64,000 bases of DNA from Pseudoclavibacter endophyticus (GCF_008831085.1 NZ_WBJY01000001.1:1116001-1180000); one strand, 5' to 3'; shown: positions 36,065-45,330, counted from the stretch's first letter. Notes: generated by a model not told the origin, from the sequence alone. Program-made: numbers and translations.

Positions 36065-37363
36065 ATGACGACTCCCGAACTCACCGCGACCCTGCTGGCC
36101 GAGCGGCCCGGCGCGCCGACGCTGATCGTCGGGCCGTCGCTCGGCACCTCCGTGGCCTCGGTATGGGGCCCCGCCGTGCCGTTCCTGGCCGAGCGGTTCC
36201 AGGTGATCGGCTGGGACCTGCCGGGCCATGGCGCGAGTGCGCCGTCGGGGGAGGCGTTCTCGCTCGCGGAGCTCGGCGAGGCCGTGGCCGAGCTGGTGCG
36301 ATCGTCGCGCGAGTCCGGCGTCATCGCCAAGGGCACCCGCGTCATCGTCGCGGGCGACTCGATCGGGGGCGCCACCTCGTTACAGGTCGCGCACGACTAC
36401 CCCGACGTGCTCGACGGCGCCGTGTCGGTGTGCTCGGCCGCCAAGGTCGGCACGCCCGAGATGTGGCGGGAGCGTGCCGAGCTCGTGCGCACCGCTGGAA
36501 CCCCGACCATGGTCGAGGGGTCGGCGCAGCGCTGGTTTGCCGATGGGTTCATCGAGCGCGAGCCGGCCGTCACCACCTCGCTCCTGCATGACCTGCAGCA
36601 CACCGACCGCTTCGACTACGCCGCCGCCTGTCTCGCGCTCGCCGACTACGACCTCACGGGCGTGCTCGGCGATATCGCGGTGCCGGTGCTCGCCATCGGG
36701 GGTGCGGAGGACCCCGTGTGCTCGCCGCGCGAGCAGCGCCGGATCGGCGAGGGCGTGCCGTCGGGCTCGTACGTTCTGCTCCCTGGGGTCGCGCACCAGG
36801 CGCCCGCCGAGGCGCCGGAGGCGACGGCGCGCGCCATCATCGAGGCGTTCGGGGGCGGGGATGCTGTCCCCGGCTCGGCGAGCGACGGCGCGGCCGGGAG
36901 CAGCGCTGCGGCCGGGAGCGCGGCCACCGGCGGTACCCCGAGCGACGTCGCGGCCGACGCCCGTGCCCGCGCGGGCGTGCCGCAGGATGACCCGTACGAC
37001 GCCGGCATGGTGGTGCGCCGCGAGGTGCTCGGCGCGTCGCACGTCGACCGCTCGACCGCTGCCATCGATGACGTCACCCGCGACTTCCAGGCCATGATCA
37101 CCCGATACGCGTGGGGAACGATCTGGACTCGCCCGGGGCTTCCCCGTGAGACCCGCAGCGCCATCACCATGACGGCCCTCATCGCCGGCGGCTTCTGGGA
37201 GGAGTACGAGATGCACGTGCGAGCGGCCCTGCGAATCGGCCTCACCCACGAGGAGATCGTCGAGGTGGCGCTGCAGTCGGCCATCTACTGCGCCGTGCCG
37301 GCCGCGAACCACGCGCTGAGCATCGCGAAGCGCGTGCTCGCCGAGTCCGACCCGACGGCGTAA
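36065..37363 (+). CDS. pcaL: Fused 3-oxoadipate enol-lactonase / 4-carboxymuconolactone decarboxylase
   Basis: Two consecutive pathway steps on one chain, as in Rhodococcus and Streptomyces PcaL. Residues 1-262 are an alpha/beta hydrolase (PcaD) with nucleophile Ser99 (GDSIGG), Asp216 (GGAEDPV) and His244 (GVAHQAP). A linker of about 40 Ala/Gly/Ser residues leads to the carboxymuconolactone decarboxylase (PcaC; about 310-432), with GLPRETRSAITMTALIAGG and a typical C-terminal helix. Its product, 3-oxoadipate, needs PcaIJ/PcaF, which are not in the window. Last gene of the pob/pca run. Confidence 0.95.
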   Translation: MTTPELTATLLAERPGAPTLIVGPSLGTSVASVWGPAVPFLAERFQVIGWDLPGHGASAPSGEAFSLAELGEAVAELVRSSRESGVIAKGTRVIVAGDSIGGATSLQVAHDYPDVLDGAVSVCSAAKVGTPEMWRERAELVRTAGTPTMVEGSAQRWFADGFIEREPAVTTSLLHDLQHTDRFDYAAACLALADYDLTGVLGDIAVPVLAIGGAEDPVCSPREQRRIGEGVPSGSYVLLPGVAHQAPAEAPEATARAIIEAFGGGDAVPGSASDGAAGSSAAAGSAATGGTPSDVAADARARAGVPQDDPYDAGMVVRREVLGASHVDRSTAAIDDVTRDFQAMITRYAWGTIWTRPGLPRETRSAITMTALIAGGFWEEYEMHVRAALRIGLTHEEIVEVALQSAIYCAVPAANHALSIAKRVLAESDPTA

Positions 37364-37447
37364 CCGGTCGAAGGTCGGCGCCGACGGGCCCGGACGCCAC
37401 GCGCAGCGCCGTCAGCGGTCAGCCGTGCCCACGGCACAATGGGAGCC

Positions 37448-38167
37448 ATGAGCGCGCATCCCGAACTCGACCGTCTCGTCGACCTCGTTGCCCGGTTTCG
37501 GGGCGAACGCGGATGCGCGTGGTACGAGGCGCAGACCCACGCGTCGCTCGTGAAGTACCTCATCGAGGAGACGCACGAGCTCGTCGAGGCGATCGAGTCG
37601 GGCGACGCCGGCGACATCCGTGAGGAGCTCGGCGACGTGCTCTTCCAGGTGCTGTTCCACGCCTCGATCGGTGAGTTGCGCGGAGACGGACGCGCATTCG
37701 GCCTGGAGGACGTCGCGCGTGACCAGGCCGACAAGCTCGAGCGGCGGAATCCGCACGTGTTCGGCGAGCGCCCGACCCGCGACATGGACGAGATCATCCG
37801 CCTCTGGAGCGACGCCAAGGCCGTCGAAAAGCGCGACCGCGAGAGCATCGTCGATGGCGTGCCGGCGGGACTGCCCGCCCTCGCGCGCGCCGACAAGCTG
37901 CTCGGCAAGGCGAGGCAGGTCGGGCTCGAGCGGGCGGGCGGTCGCGCGGCCGACGAGGCAGGCGACTCGGGGGCGGCTCGGGCGGTCGAGGAGGCGACCC
38001 ACGACGACGCCGAGCTGACGACCGCCGAGGCGGCCCTCGGCGAGCGGCTGCTCGGCATCGTGCGCGAGGCCCGCGCTGCCGGTCTCGACGCCGAACGGGC
38101 CCTGCGTATCGCGATCCGTCAGCTCGAGGCCCGTGTCCGCGCGCACGAGGCCGCCGCGCGAGGGTAG
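37448..38167 (+). CDS. mazG: Nucleoside triphosphate pyrophosphohydrolase MazG
   Basis: All-alpha NTP pyrophosphatase that removes aberrant nucleotides. Metal-binding motifs EETHELVEA and EELGDVLFQVLFHA are present, with RNPHVFGER and the second partial MazG helix set at the C-terminus (LLGIVREARAAGLDAERALR). A Gly/Ala/Glu-rich insert separates them. ATG 37448 follows GGGAG; ATG 37439 is possible. mazG normally lies between mfd and eno in actinobacteria; here it is separated from both by inserted genes. The end of the gene folds into a terminator-like hairpin. Confidence 0.94.
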   Translation: MSAHPELDRLVDLVARFRGERGCAWYEAQTHASLVKYLIEETHELVEAIESGDAGDIREELGDVLFQVLFHASIGELRGDGRAFGLEDVARDQADKLERRNPHVFGERPTRDMDEIIRLWSDAKAVEKRDRESIVDGVPAGLPALARADKLLGKARQVGLERAGGRAADEAGDSGAARAVEEATHDDAELTTAEAALGERLLGIVREARAAGLDAERALRIAIRQLEARVRAHEAAARG

Positions 38168-38181
38168 CGCGCGGCGGCCTC
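38147..38181 (+). terminator. Hairpin over the mazG stop codon
   Basis: GAGGCCGCCGCGCG (38147-38160) pairs perfectly with CGCGCGGCGGCCTC (38168-38181) around a 7-nt loop containing the mazG stop. A 14-bp GC stem is likely to end transcription, though no U tract follows. Confidence 0.65.
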
Positions 38182-38307
38182 GCCGTTCGACCGGCCGCCG
38201 TACCGGTTGAGTGGGCGGCGGTCTGACCGATCCGATTGGCTCGTGCACCGCTTGGGACAAGTGTGGCGTGGCGGTGCAATGGCCACTGCGAACGGACGGC
38301 CGAGGGG

Positions 38308-38799
38308 CTACGCCCCGGCGGTCGTCATCGGGCGGCCGGTCTCGAGCAGCGTCTTGAGGCTGGCGAGGGTCCAGGGCCACCCGCCGCCGCCCTGCTCGAC
38401 GTTGTCGTTGCCGGCGACGTCGCTCGCCGTTTTCGGCGCATTCGTCACGTCGTGGGTCAACGTCACGCGGCTGAGCCCACCCGCGAGCTGTGCGATCTCG
38501 TAGGTCAGGCGCTGCGGCGGCTCGTCGTGCCACACGGCCTGAGAGTCGAGCACGAGCCGGTGCGGCGGGTCGAGCTCGACGATCGTGGCCGTCATCGCGA
38601 CGTCGCCCATGCCCATCCGCTTCATCTCATCGGTCGTGTGATTGATGTAGCTGCCCCCGGGCTTCGCCTCGAAGGTGACGTCGCCGCCGTAGCCCCACTT
38701 GTTCGAGTACTCGGAGTCGGTGAGTGCCTGCCACACCTTCTCTGCTGGGGCGTCGATGTAGATCGAGTGGACCTGGATGTTCGGTTGTGCGTCAGTCAT
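38308..38799 (-). CDS. SRPBCC/AHSA1-domain protein
   Basis: A single AHSA1-type domain of 163 residues: VHSIYIDAPAEKVWQALTD, then WGYGGDVTFEAKPGG and LDPPHRLVLDSQAVWHDE. ATG 38799 follows GGAG and overlaps the end of the arsR-type gene by eight bases, so the pair is co-translated. It probably binds a small hydrophobic ligand; role unknown. A second ArsR-AHSA1 unit, after 28498-28896 with 27448-28446. Confidence 0.86.
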   Translation of the reverse strand: MTDAQPNIQVHSIYIDAPAEKVWQALTDSEYSNKWGYGGDVTFEAKPGGSYINHTTDEMKRMGMGDVAMTATIVELDPPHRLVLDSQAVWHDEPPQRLTYEIAQLAGGLSRVTLTHDVTNAPKTASDVAGNDNVEQGGGGWPWTLASLKTLLETGRPMTTAGA

Positions 38800-39142
38800 G
38801 GTCTGGCTCCTTGCGGTGGGCGCGTTCCGCGCGCGATTTGAGAGTGGTGAGCGCACGGAGATGTGGCTCGGTGTACTTGTCGATCCAGCGTTCGTAGATC
38901 TGTCGGATGGGTACCGCGTTGACGTAGTGCACCCGTTCGCGCCCGGAGGCGCGGACGGTCACGAGGTCCGCGTCGGCGAGAAGTCGCAGGTGCTTCGACA
39001 CTCCGTACCTCGACATCTCGGTGCGTTGGTTGACGACCTCGACGAGCTCGCCGAGCGTGCGGCCGCCGCGCTCGAAGAGTGCGTCGAGGAGCTCGCGGCG
39101 CGTCTTGTCCGCGAGTGCCTTGAACACGAGGTCGTCATCCAC
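38792..39142 (-). CDS. ArsR-family winged-helix repressor, leaderless
   Basis: 116 residues with the core FKALADKTRRELLDAL, recognition region RYGVSKHLRLLADADLV and wing SGRERVHYV; no metal-binding cysteines. GTG 39142 is chosen because a near-consensus promoter places the transcription start on it; a longer reading from TTG 39178 would lie inside the promoter. The operator palindrome sits between -35 and -10, so the gene is probably self-repressed together with its AHSA1 partner. Confidence 0.87.
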   Translation of the reverse strand: MDDDLVFKALADKTRRELLDALFERGGRTLGELVEVVNQRTEMSRYGVSKHLRLLADADLVTVRASGRERVHYVNAVPIRQIYERWIDKYTEPHLRALTTLKSRAERAHRKEPDHD

Positions 39143-39148
39143 ACTTCG

Positions 39149-39178
39149 ACAATAGGTGACCAAATGGTCACGTGTCAA
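39149..39178 (-). promoter_or_regulatory. Promoter with operator palindrome for the ArsR-AHSA1 unit
   Basis: Read on the minus strand: TTGACA (39178-39173), an 18-bp spacer, TATTGT (39154-39149), six bases, then GTG 39142. The spacer is almost filled by the palindrome GTGACCA-TT-TGGTCAC (39171-39156). A repressor there would block RNA polymerase directly. Confidence 0.8.
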
Positions 39179-39390
39179 CGGTGTGTACTTTGTGGCGCGC
39201 TGAGCGAGGACGCTGCGGACGTCGCGCGCGGCGTCTCACGCGGACCGGGAGCTGCGTCGCGTGCTCCGTGGGAGCGGCGCCTCCGGTCTTCGCGGCGTCC
39301 CGTGGCAGGCCAGAGCGAAGTGGCGGCCGCCGCGTCTCGATAGGGTGGAACGGAACAGCCGCCGCCGCGCGATGAAGGTAGAGGCCCGCC

Positions 39391-42144
39391 ATGACACCCC
39401 CCGACTGGCATGCCATCCCCTCGGAGGCCGTCCTCGATGACCTCGGCGCGAGCCGCGACGGCCTGACGGCCGATGAGGCGCGGCGACGCGCCGCCGAGCA
39501 CGGGCCCAACGAGCTGCCGGTCACGCCCCCGTCGCCCGTCTGGTTCGTGCTCGCGCGGCAGTTCCGCTCGCCGCTCGTCCTGTTCCTGCTCGTCTGTGCC
39601 GTCGTCACGATCTCGCTGCAGGACTGGAACGACACGATCGCGATCATCGTCGTGCTGCTGCTCAACGCGGTCGTCGGATTCTGGCAGGAGCAGAAGGCCG
39701 CTCGCGAGGTGCGCGCCCTGCAGTCGCTCTCGACGCCGACCGCGACCGCCGTGCGAGGGGGGCGTGCTGTGACGGTCGCGGCGGCGGAGATCGTGCCGGG
39801 CGACGTCGTCGCGCTCGAGCCGGGCGACCGCGTCCCGGCCGACGTGCGGCTCATCGAGTCCGCGGCCCTGCGCGTCGACGAGTCGATGCTCACCGGCGAA
39901 TCGGTCGCGGTTGACAAGCGCACCTCACCCGTCGACGCCGACGCGACCATGGCCGACCGCACGAACTCGGCATTCAGCGGCTCGCTCGTCGTCGCGGGAC
40001 GCGGCATCGGCGTCGTCACGGCGACGGGAGAGGGCACCGAGCTCGGCGGCATCAACGAGCTTGTGCAGGGAGCCTCGGAGCGCACGCCGCTGCAGCGCAT
40101 CATCCGACGGCTCGAGGTCCAGATCGGCGTGGCGGTCGCGGGCGTGGCGGTCGCGATCTTCGTGGTCGGGCTCGTGCTCGGCATGCCGTTCGCCGAGATG
40201 CTACTCGTCGCGGTCGCGCTCATCGTCTCGGCGATGCCGGAGGCGCTGCCGCTCGTGCTCACGATCGCGCTCGCGGTCGGGACGACGCGCATGGCGTCTC
40301 GGCGCGCGGTCGTGCGCCGGCTCGCGAGCGTCGAGACCCTCGGATCGACCACCGTGATCGCGTCCGACAAGACCGGCACTCTCACCAGGAACCGCCTCAC
40401 GGTCGAGCGCCTCTGGACGCCGGGAGCCGGCCTGCGGGACCTGTCGACGGGCGAGCGGCCCGCCGAGATCGACTGGCGCGATGACGAGCGGGAGGCGATG
40501 CGCGCCGGCGCCCTCACGAATGAGGCCCGCTTCGCGGAGCCTGCGTCGGCCGATGCCGATGCCGGCGCAGACGGTGCTGCCGACGGCGACTTGGCTGCCG
40601 AGGCCCTCGTCGGCGACGCCGTCGACGTCGCGATGGCGGCGGTCGCCCTCTCCGCAGGCGTCGTGTCGCGCGTCGACGTCGAGGCCGTGCCGCTGCGGGT
40701 CATGCACTACGAGCCCGAGTTCGGCTTCTCGCAGGCGGTGGTCGACCGGCCAGGCGGTCCCGTCCTCGTCGTCAAGGGGGCGCCGGATCGCGTGCTTTTG
40801 GCCTCGTCGCGCATGCGTGACGGTGGCGAGAACGTCCCGATCGATCGGGGGCTCGTCATCGAGGCGAACGAGCGCCTCGGCTCGGAGGGCCTTCGGGTCC
40901 TCGCGACCGCCGAGCGCCCCGTCGACGACGAGGAGGCGCACGCGGACGGCCCGCTGCCCCCGCCGCACGAGCTCGTGTTCCTTGGCCTCGAGGGCATGAC
41001 CGATCCGCCACGCGAGGGTGTGGTCGAAGCCGTCGGTGAGTGCCAGCGCGCCGGCGTGCGCGTTGTCATGGTGACGGGCGATCACGCGATCACGGCGCGC
41101 GCGATCGCCGATCGACTCGGGCTCGGCGACGGCCGCACGATCACGGGCGGCGAGGTCGCGGGGCTCGACGACCGGGAGCTCGACGCGGTCATCGAGGACG
41201 TCGTCGTCGCGGCGCGCATGACGCCGCACGACAAGCTGCGCATCGTCGGAGCGCTCGAACGGCGCGGCGAGACCGTCGCCGTCACGGGCGACGGTGTCAA
41301 CGATGCGCCCGCGCTGCGGGCGGCGGCCATCGGGGTCGCGATGGGCGCGTCCGGCACGGAGGTGGCGCGCGAGGCCGCCGACGTCGTGCTCCTCGACGAC
41401 AACTTCTCGACCATCGTGTCGGCCGTCCGTCAGGGCCGCATCACGTTCGACGCCGTGCGCAAGGCCACGTTCTTCCTCCTCTCGAGCGCCGTCGCCTCCC
41501 TCCTGGCGGTGGCCGTGAGCGTGTTCACCGACGAGCCCATCATCTTCCTGCCGATCATGCTGCTGTGGACCAACATCGTCACGAACGGCGTGCAGGACGT
41601 CGCGCTCGCCTTCGAGCGCGGCGAGGGCGGCGAGCTCGAGCAGCCGCCGCGCGCACGCAGTGAGGGCGTGCTCGATCGCACGCTCTGGCTCCGAACGGGT
41701 GTCACTGGCGTCTGGATGGGCCTGTGGACCCTGACGGTCTACCTCGTCGCACTGCGCGCGGGCCTCGACCTCGAGCGCGCGCGAACGCTCGCCGTCACGA
41801 CGCTCGTCATGTTCAACTTCTTCCAGGTGTTCTCGGCCAGGGCGATCCATCGCTCCGCCTTCACGGTGAGCCCGTTCTCGAACCCGCTGCTCCTGGCGAG
41901 CGCGTTCGGGGCGCTCGCGCTGCACTGGGGTGCGATGTCGTGGGACATGAGCGCCGCGGTGCTCGGATTCGCGCCGCTCACAGCGATCGACTGGCTCGTG
42001 TCCGCGGCGCTCGGTATCACGGTGCTCCTCATCGTCGAGGGCGAGAAGGCCGTGCGCGTCATCTGGCGGCGACGCACGATGCACGTGCCCCGTCTCCGAT
42101 CACGGAACGGGGCCGGGGGCATCCGGCCCGCGCGCGACCGATAG
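39391..42144 (+). CDS. P2-type cation-transporting ATPase
   Basis: 917-residue P-type pump. It has an N-terminal cation-ATPase domain (DDLGASRDGLTADEARRR), the actuator motif LTGES, the transport-helix motif PEALP (P2 pumps usually have PEGLP), the phosphorylation site SDKTGTLT (Asp326), and the hinge TGDGVNDAPAL. The C-terminal helices carry the PMR1/SERCA-like cation ATPase domain (LLWTNIVTNGVQDVALAF). Heavy-metal (P1B) CPC motifs and metal-binding domains are absent, so Ca2+, Mn2+, Na+ or K+ are the candidates. Faces away from the ArsR-AHSA1 unit (248 bp). Confidence 0.9.
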   Translation: MTPPDWHAIPSEAVLDDLGASRDGLTADEARRRAAEHGPNELPVTPPSPVWFVLARQFRSPLVLFLLVCAVVTISLQDWNDTIAIIVVLLLNAVVGFWQEQKAAREVRALQSLSTPTATAVRGGRAVTVAAAEIVPGDVVALEPGDRVPADVRLIESAALRVDESMLTGESVAVDKRTSPVDADATMADRTNSAFSGSLVVAGRGIGVVTATGEGTELGGINELVQGASERTPLQRIIRRLEVQIGVAVAGVAVAIFVVGLVLGMPFAEMLLVAVALIVSAMPEALPLVLTIALAVGTTRMASRRAVVRRLASVETLGSTTVIASDKTGTLTRNRLTVERLWTPGAGLRDLSTGERPAEIDWRDDEREAMRAGALTNEARFAEPASADADAGADGAADGDLAAEALVGDAVDVAMAAVALSAGVVSRVDVEAVPLRVMHYEPEFGFSQAVVDRPGGPVLVVKGAPDRVLLASSRMRDGGENVPIDRGLVIEANERLGSEGLRVLATAERPVDDEEAHADGPLPPPHELVFLGLEGMTDPPREGVVEAVGECQRAGVRVVMVTGDHAITARAIADRLGLGDGRTITGGEVAGLDDRELDAVIEDVVVAARMTPHDKLRIVGALERRGETVAVTGDGVNDAPALRAAAIGVAMGASGTEVAREAADVVLLDDNFSTIVSAVRQGRITFDAVRKATFFLLSSAVASLLAVAVSVFTDEPIIFLPIMLLWTNIVTNGVQDVALAFERGEGGELEQPPRARSEGVLDRTLWLRTGVTGVWMGLWTLTVYLVALRAGLDLERARTLAVTTLVMFNFFQVFSARAIHRSAFTVSPFSNPLLLASAFGALALHWGAMSWDMSAAVLGFAPLTAIDWLVSAALGITVLLIVEGEKAVRVIWRRRTMHVPRLRSRNGAGGIRPARDR

Positions 42145-42623
42145 CCCGCGCGCACCGTCGCTCGCGGCCACGACGGCAGGCGCGACCGTGGCGGCCACCA
42201 CGAATGGCGCAACCAGCACGAGTGGCGCGACCACGGGGACCACGGCGTCCCTGACGACCATGGCGACCGTCGTGAGTGGCGCGACCACCGCGAGTGGCGC
42301 GAGTGGCCGACCATCGCGAAGCGCGAGGCCCCGCGGGATCCGTCGTGCCCGGCTCGGCGTGCTCACCTCGTCGAGCACCGTGGTCGGTCAACCTCTCTGC
42401 ATGGCTGCTGACCGCGCCCGGGCTGCCAGGGACTGGGGCAGGATGGCGTCTTCCTTTGGCACCGACGATGGGGCGTTCGACTTTAGGACGCGAGACGCGT
42501 CTCGTGGGTAAACGGCTTGGTGTCCGGTCTGCGGTGGTGTGCAGACCACCTGGTCGGCGACTGAGGAAGATAACGCCATCATTCACGAATCGATGGCCGG
42601 GTTTCGCTCGGAGAGCCTGACGT
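42145..42623. other. Intergenic region with degenerate repeats and palindromes
   Basis: 479 bp with no gene I can support. The left part (42195-42313) is built from variants of a 15-bp motif, cgagtggcgcgacca. The right part is less GC-rich and contains a perfect 14-bp palindrome CGAGACGCGTCTCG (42491-42504) and a hairpin GGTCTGC-N8-GCAGACC (42526-42547). A 107-codon plus-strand frame (42188-42511) gives only Thr/Ser/Ala-rich repeats and lacks a ribosome site. Confidence 0.6.
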
Positions 42624-43934
42624 TCAGGCGTCCGGTCGCGGCTCGAGGCGCACACCGAGCTCGGCCGCGAGGGCGGGCGCGAGGTCACCCCATGACTGCA
42701 CCTCGAGGACGCCGAGCCCCTGCCACTCCGCCGCTTCGCGAAGGGCCTCGGCGACGCGGGGCGGCGCGTCGGACGGCGCGTGCCGCTCGAGCCACGCCGA
42801 CTGCACCCGCAAGACGCCGCGCCTGCGGTCGTTCTTCAGGTCGACTCGGGCGCTCACGCGGTCGCCGATGAGGACCGGCAGCGAGTAGTAGCCGAAGCGC
42901 CGCTTCGGCGCGGGCGTATAGATCTCGATGCGGTAGTGGAAGTCGTGCATGCGCAGCGCTCGCTCGCGGAACCACACGACGGGGTCGAACGGCGTGAGCA
43001 ACGCTGTGCGGTCGATGCGACGGGGGAGCGTCGCGTCGCGGTGACGCCACGCGGGCAGCGATCCCGAGCCGCGCATCCACCCGTCGACGATGACGGGCTC
43101 GAGCTCGCCGGATGCTTCGAGCTCGTCGATCGCGCGTTTCGTCGCGGTGACCGGCAGACGGAAATAGTCGGCCAGGTCGGATGCGGTCGCGACGCCGAGG
43201 GCGATCGCCGCTCGGCGCACGAGCTCGCGCCGCGCGTCATCGTCGTCGACCTCGATGCCGAGCACGCGCGCCGGGAGCACCTGTTCGGCGAGGGCGTAGC
43301 GCCGCTCAAAGCCGATCCGCGGGGCAGCGACGACCTGCCCCGTCAAGAACAGGTACTCGAGCGTGCGCTTGACCGCCGACCAGCCCCACCACGGGCCCGA
43401 GCGGCGGTTCTCGTCGTGCTCGATCTCGCTCGCCCGGAGCGGGCCGCGCTCGGCGAGCTCCGCGAGCAGCCAGGTGCGCAGGCGCTCGGTATCGCGGAAG
43501 AACTCGGCGTGCCGGGTATCGAGCCTGGTGAGCATCTCGCGCTTGCGGAACGCGAAGAGCGGAAGATCGTCGACCGGCAGGAACGTGGCCTCGTGCGCCC
43601 AATACTCCGTGAGCGGAGCCTCCGTGAGCGCAGGCCCCTTGCGCACCGTGCCGCGTGCGCCGGTGCCGGCGCTGGTGCTCCTCGCGCCGGTCAGCGCGTC
43701 GAGCCGCGAACGGTCGTACGGCCCGAGCCTCGAGAACAGCGGCATGTAGTGGCTGCGCTCCCACACGTTCACCGAGTCGATCTGCAGCACGCGCAGTCGC
43801 TCGACCTCGGCGGCCAGCGTGCGTCGCGAGGGCTCGGTCGACCGAGCGGGCCCGGCGAATCCCTTCGCTCGGAGCGCGATGCGGCGGGCCTGCGAGGCGG
43901 TGAGGGTCTGCATCGACGTCGCGGATCGTGCCAT
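42624..43934 (-). CDS. YcaQ/AlkX-type winged-helix DNA glycosylase
   Basis: 436-residue protein of the HTH_42 family (YcaQ, AlkX, AlkZ), DNA glycosylases that unhook interstrand crosslinks and bulky N7 adducts. The catalytic QxQ/QxD-type motif is seen as LQIDSVNV (about 50-57), followed by SHYMPLFSRLG. Winged-helix units lie at about 150-210 and 230-290, and DPVVWFRERALRMHDFHYRIEIYTP-like sequence (about 320-345) is highly characteristic of the family. Some relatives protect their hosts from self-made genotoxins; no toxin cluster is seen here. Divergent from hisS. Confidence 0.85.
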   Translation of the reverse strand: MARSATSMQTLTASQARRIALRAKGFAGPARSTEPSRRTLAAEVERLRVLQIDSVNVWERSHYMPLFSRLGPYDRSRLDALTGARSTSAGTGARGTVRKGPALTEAPLTEYWAHEATFLPVDDLPLFAFRKREMLTRLDTRHAEFFRDTERLRTWLLAELAERGPLRASEIEHDENRRSGPWWGWSAVKRTLEYLFLTGQVVAAPRIGFERRYALAEQVLPARVLGIEVDDDDARRELVRRAAIALGVATASDLADYFRLPVTATKRAIDELEASGELEPVIVDGWMRGSGSLPAWRHRDATLPRRIDRTALLTPFDPVVWFRERALRMHDFHYRIEIYTPAPKRRFGYYSLPVLIGDRVSARVDLKNDRRRGVLRVQSAWLERHAPSDAPPRVAEALREAAEWQGLGVLEVQSWGDLAPALAAELGVRLEPRPDA

Positions 43935-44007
43935 GCCTGCACGGTAGCCGGTGTCACCGTCGCTCCGAGTCCGGCACCGACGCGAGCATCCTGCCAGAAT
44001 GGGCGCG

Positions 44008-45330
44008 ATGGCTCAGCAGATTTCTCCTCCGCGCGGGATGCGTGACTTCCTTCCCGCTGACAAGCGCCGGCGCGAGCGCGTCCTCGGCACGATCCGGGCG
44101 ATCTACCGCGCGCACGGCTTCGACGAGATCGAAACCCCCGTCGTCGAAGACGCGGCGCGGCTGCATTCGGGGCTCGGGGGCGACAACGAGAAGCTGTCGT
44201 TCGGGGTGCTGCGCCGAGGGATCGGCGCCGACGACCTGGCCGAAGCCGCCGCCGCAGCGGATCCGCAGCTGCTCTGTGACCTCGGCCTGCGGTTCGATCT
44301 GACGGTGCCGCTCGCCCGCTTCTACGCGAGCCACCGCGCCGAGCTGCCGACCGTTTTCCGGGCGGTGCAGATCGCCCCCGTATGGCGGGCGGAGCGACCC
44401 CAGAAAGGCCGGTACCGGCAGTTCGTGCAGTGCGACGTCGACATCCTGGGCGAGCCGGGCGAGCTCGCCGAGATCGAGCTGCTCACCGCCGGCTCGGCCG
44501 CGCTCGCGGCGCTCGGTCTGCACGACTGCGTCATCCGGATCAATGACCGCCGTCTGTTGACGGCGGTGCTCGCGGCATGCGGCTTCGCGCCAGGCGATCA
44601 GGCGCAAGCGCTCATCTCGATCGACAAGCTCGACAAGATCGGCCCCGCCGGCGTCGTCGCCGAGCTCGCCGAGACCGCACCGGGGCCGGCCGGGCACCTT
44701 GCCGAGGTGCTCGCGGCCTGGGCGCCGCAGCTCGAGGGCGGCATCGTCGCCGAGCGCGAGGCGATGCTCGCGGCGCTTCCCGAGTCGGTGCGCGACGCCG
44801 AGGGTGTTCCGGATGCCGTTGCATCGATCGACGTGATCGCCGCGGCGGTGCGCGCGGGTGGCGGCACGATCGGCATCGTCTACGACCCGACCCTCGTGCG
44901 GGGCATGGGGTATTACACGGGCACGATCTTCGAGGTCGCGCACCCGCAGTCGGGCTCGTCGGTGGGCGGCGGTGGTCGTTATGACGGCATGATCGGGCGA
45001 TTCCTCGGGCAAGACGTGCCGGCCTGCGGCTTCTCGATCGGCTTCGAGCGCATCGTCGACCTCGCGCGGCTGGACGACGCGGCCGGCGCGCGCGACGTGG
45101 CACTGCTGGCCGACAAGCGGCTGCCGGCGGCCGACCTCGTGCGCGTCAAGGCTGCCGTGCTCGCCACGGGCGGGCATGACCGCGTGCGCGTCGAACGCAA
45201 GCCGAAGAACCTGCGCGGCCTGCTCGCCTCGCTCGAGACGCAGGGATTCTCCCATGTCGCCCACGTGCGCGACGAGCACGTCGCCGACCCCGCGTCACTG
45301 CGATTCGAGCCGCTCGGAGCGCCGGAATGA
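44008..45330 (+). CDS. hisS: Histidyl-tRNA synthetase
   Basis: Class II synthetase, 440 residues. Motifs: PPRGMRDFLPADKRRRE (start of the catalytic core), motif 2 VWRAERPQKGRYRQFVQCD, the His-binding loop LVRGMGYYTGTIFEV, motif 3 GGGGRYDGMIGRF and GFSIGFERI, and the C-terminal anticodon-binding domain. The start is ATG 44008; ATG 43999 is possible. The end overlaps the acetyltransferase start by four bases (ATGA). Confidence 0.95.
   Translation: MAQQISPPRGMRDFLPADKRRRERVLGTIRAIYRAHGFDEIETPVVEDAARLHSGLGGDNEKLSFGVLRRGIGADDLAEAAAAADPQLLCDLGLRFDLTVPLARFYASHRAELPTVFRAVQIAPVWRAERPQKGRYRQFVQCDVDILGEPGELAEIELLTAGSAALAALGLHDCVIRINDRRLLTAVLAACGFAPGDQAQALISIDKLDKIGPAGVVAELAETAPGPAGHLAEVLAAWAPQLEGGIVAEREAMLAALPESVRDAEGVPDAVASIDVIAAAVRAGGGTIGIVYDPTLVRGMGYYTGTIFEVAHPQSGSSVGGGGRYDGMIGRFLGQDVPACGFSIGFERIVDLARLDDAAGARDVALLADKRLPAADLVRVKAAVLATGGHDRVRVERKPKNLRGLLASLETQGFSHVAHVRDEHVADPASLRFEPLGAPE

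Noticed and set aside
42188-42511. A 107-codon plus-strand reading frame rich in Thr, Ser and Ala
   Set aside because: It consists of translated degenerate repeats, has no ribosome site, no signal peptide and no family resemblance.
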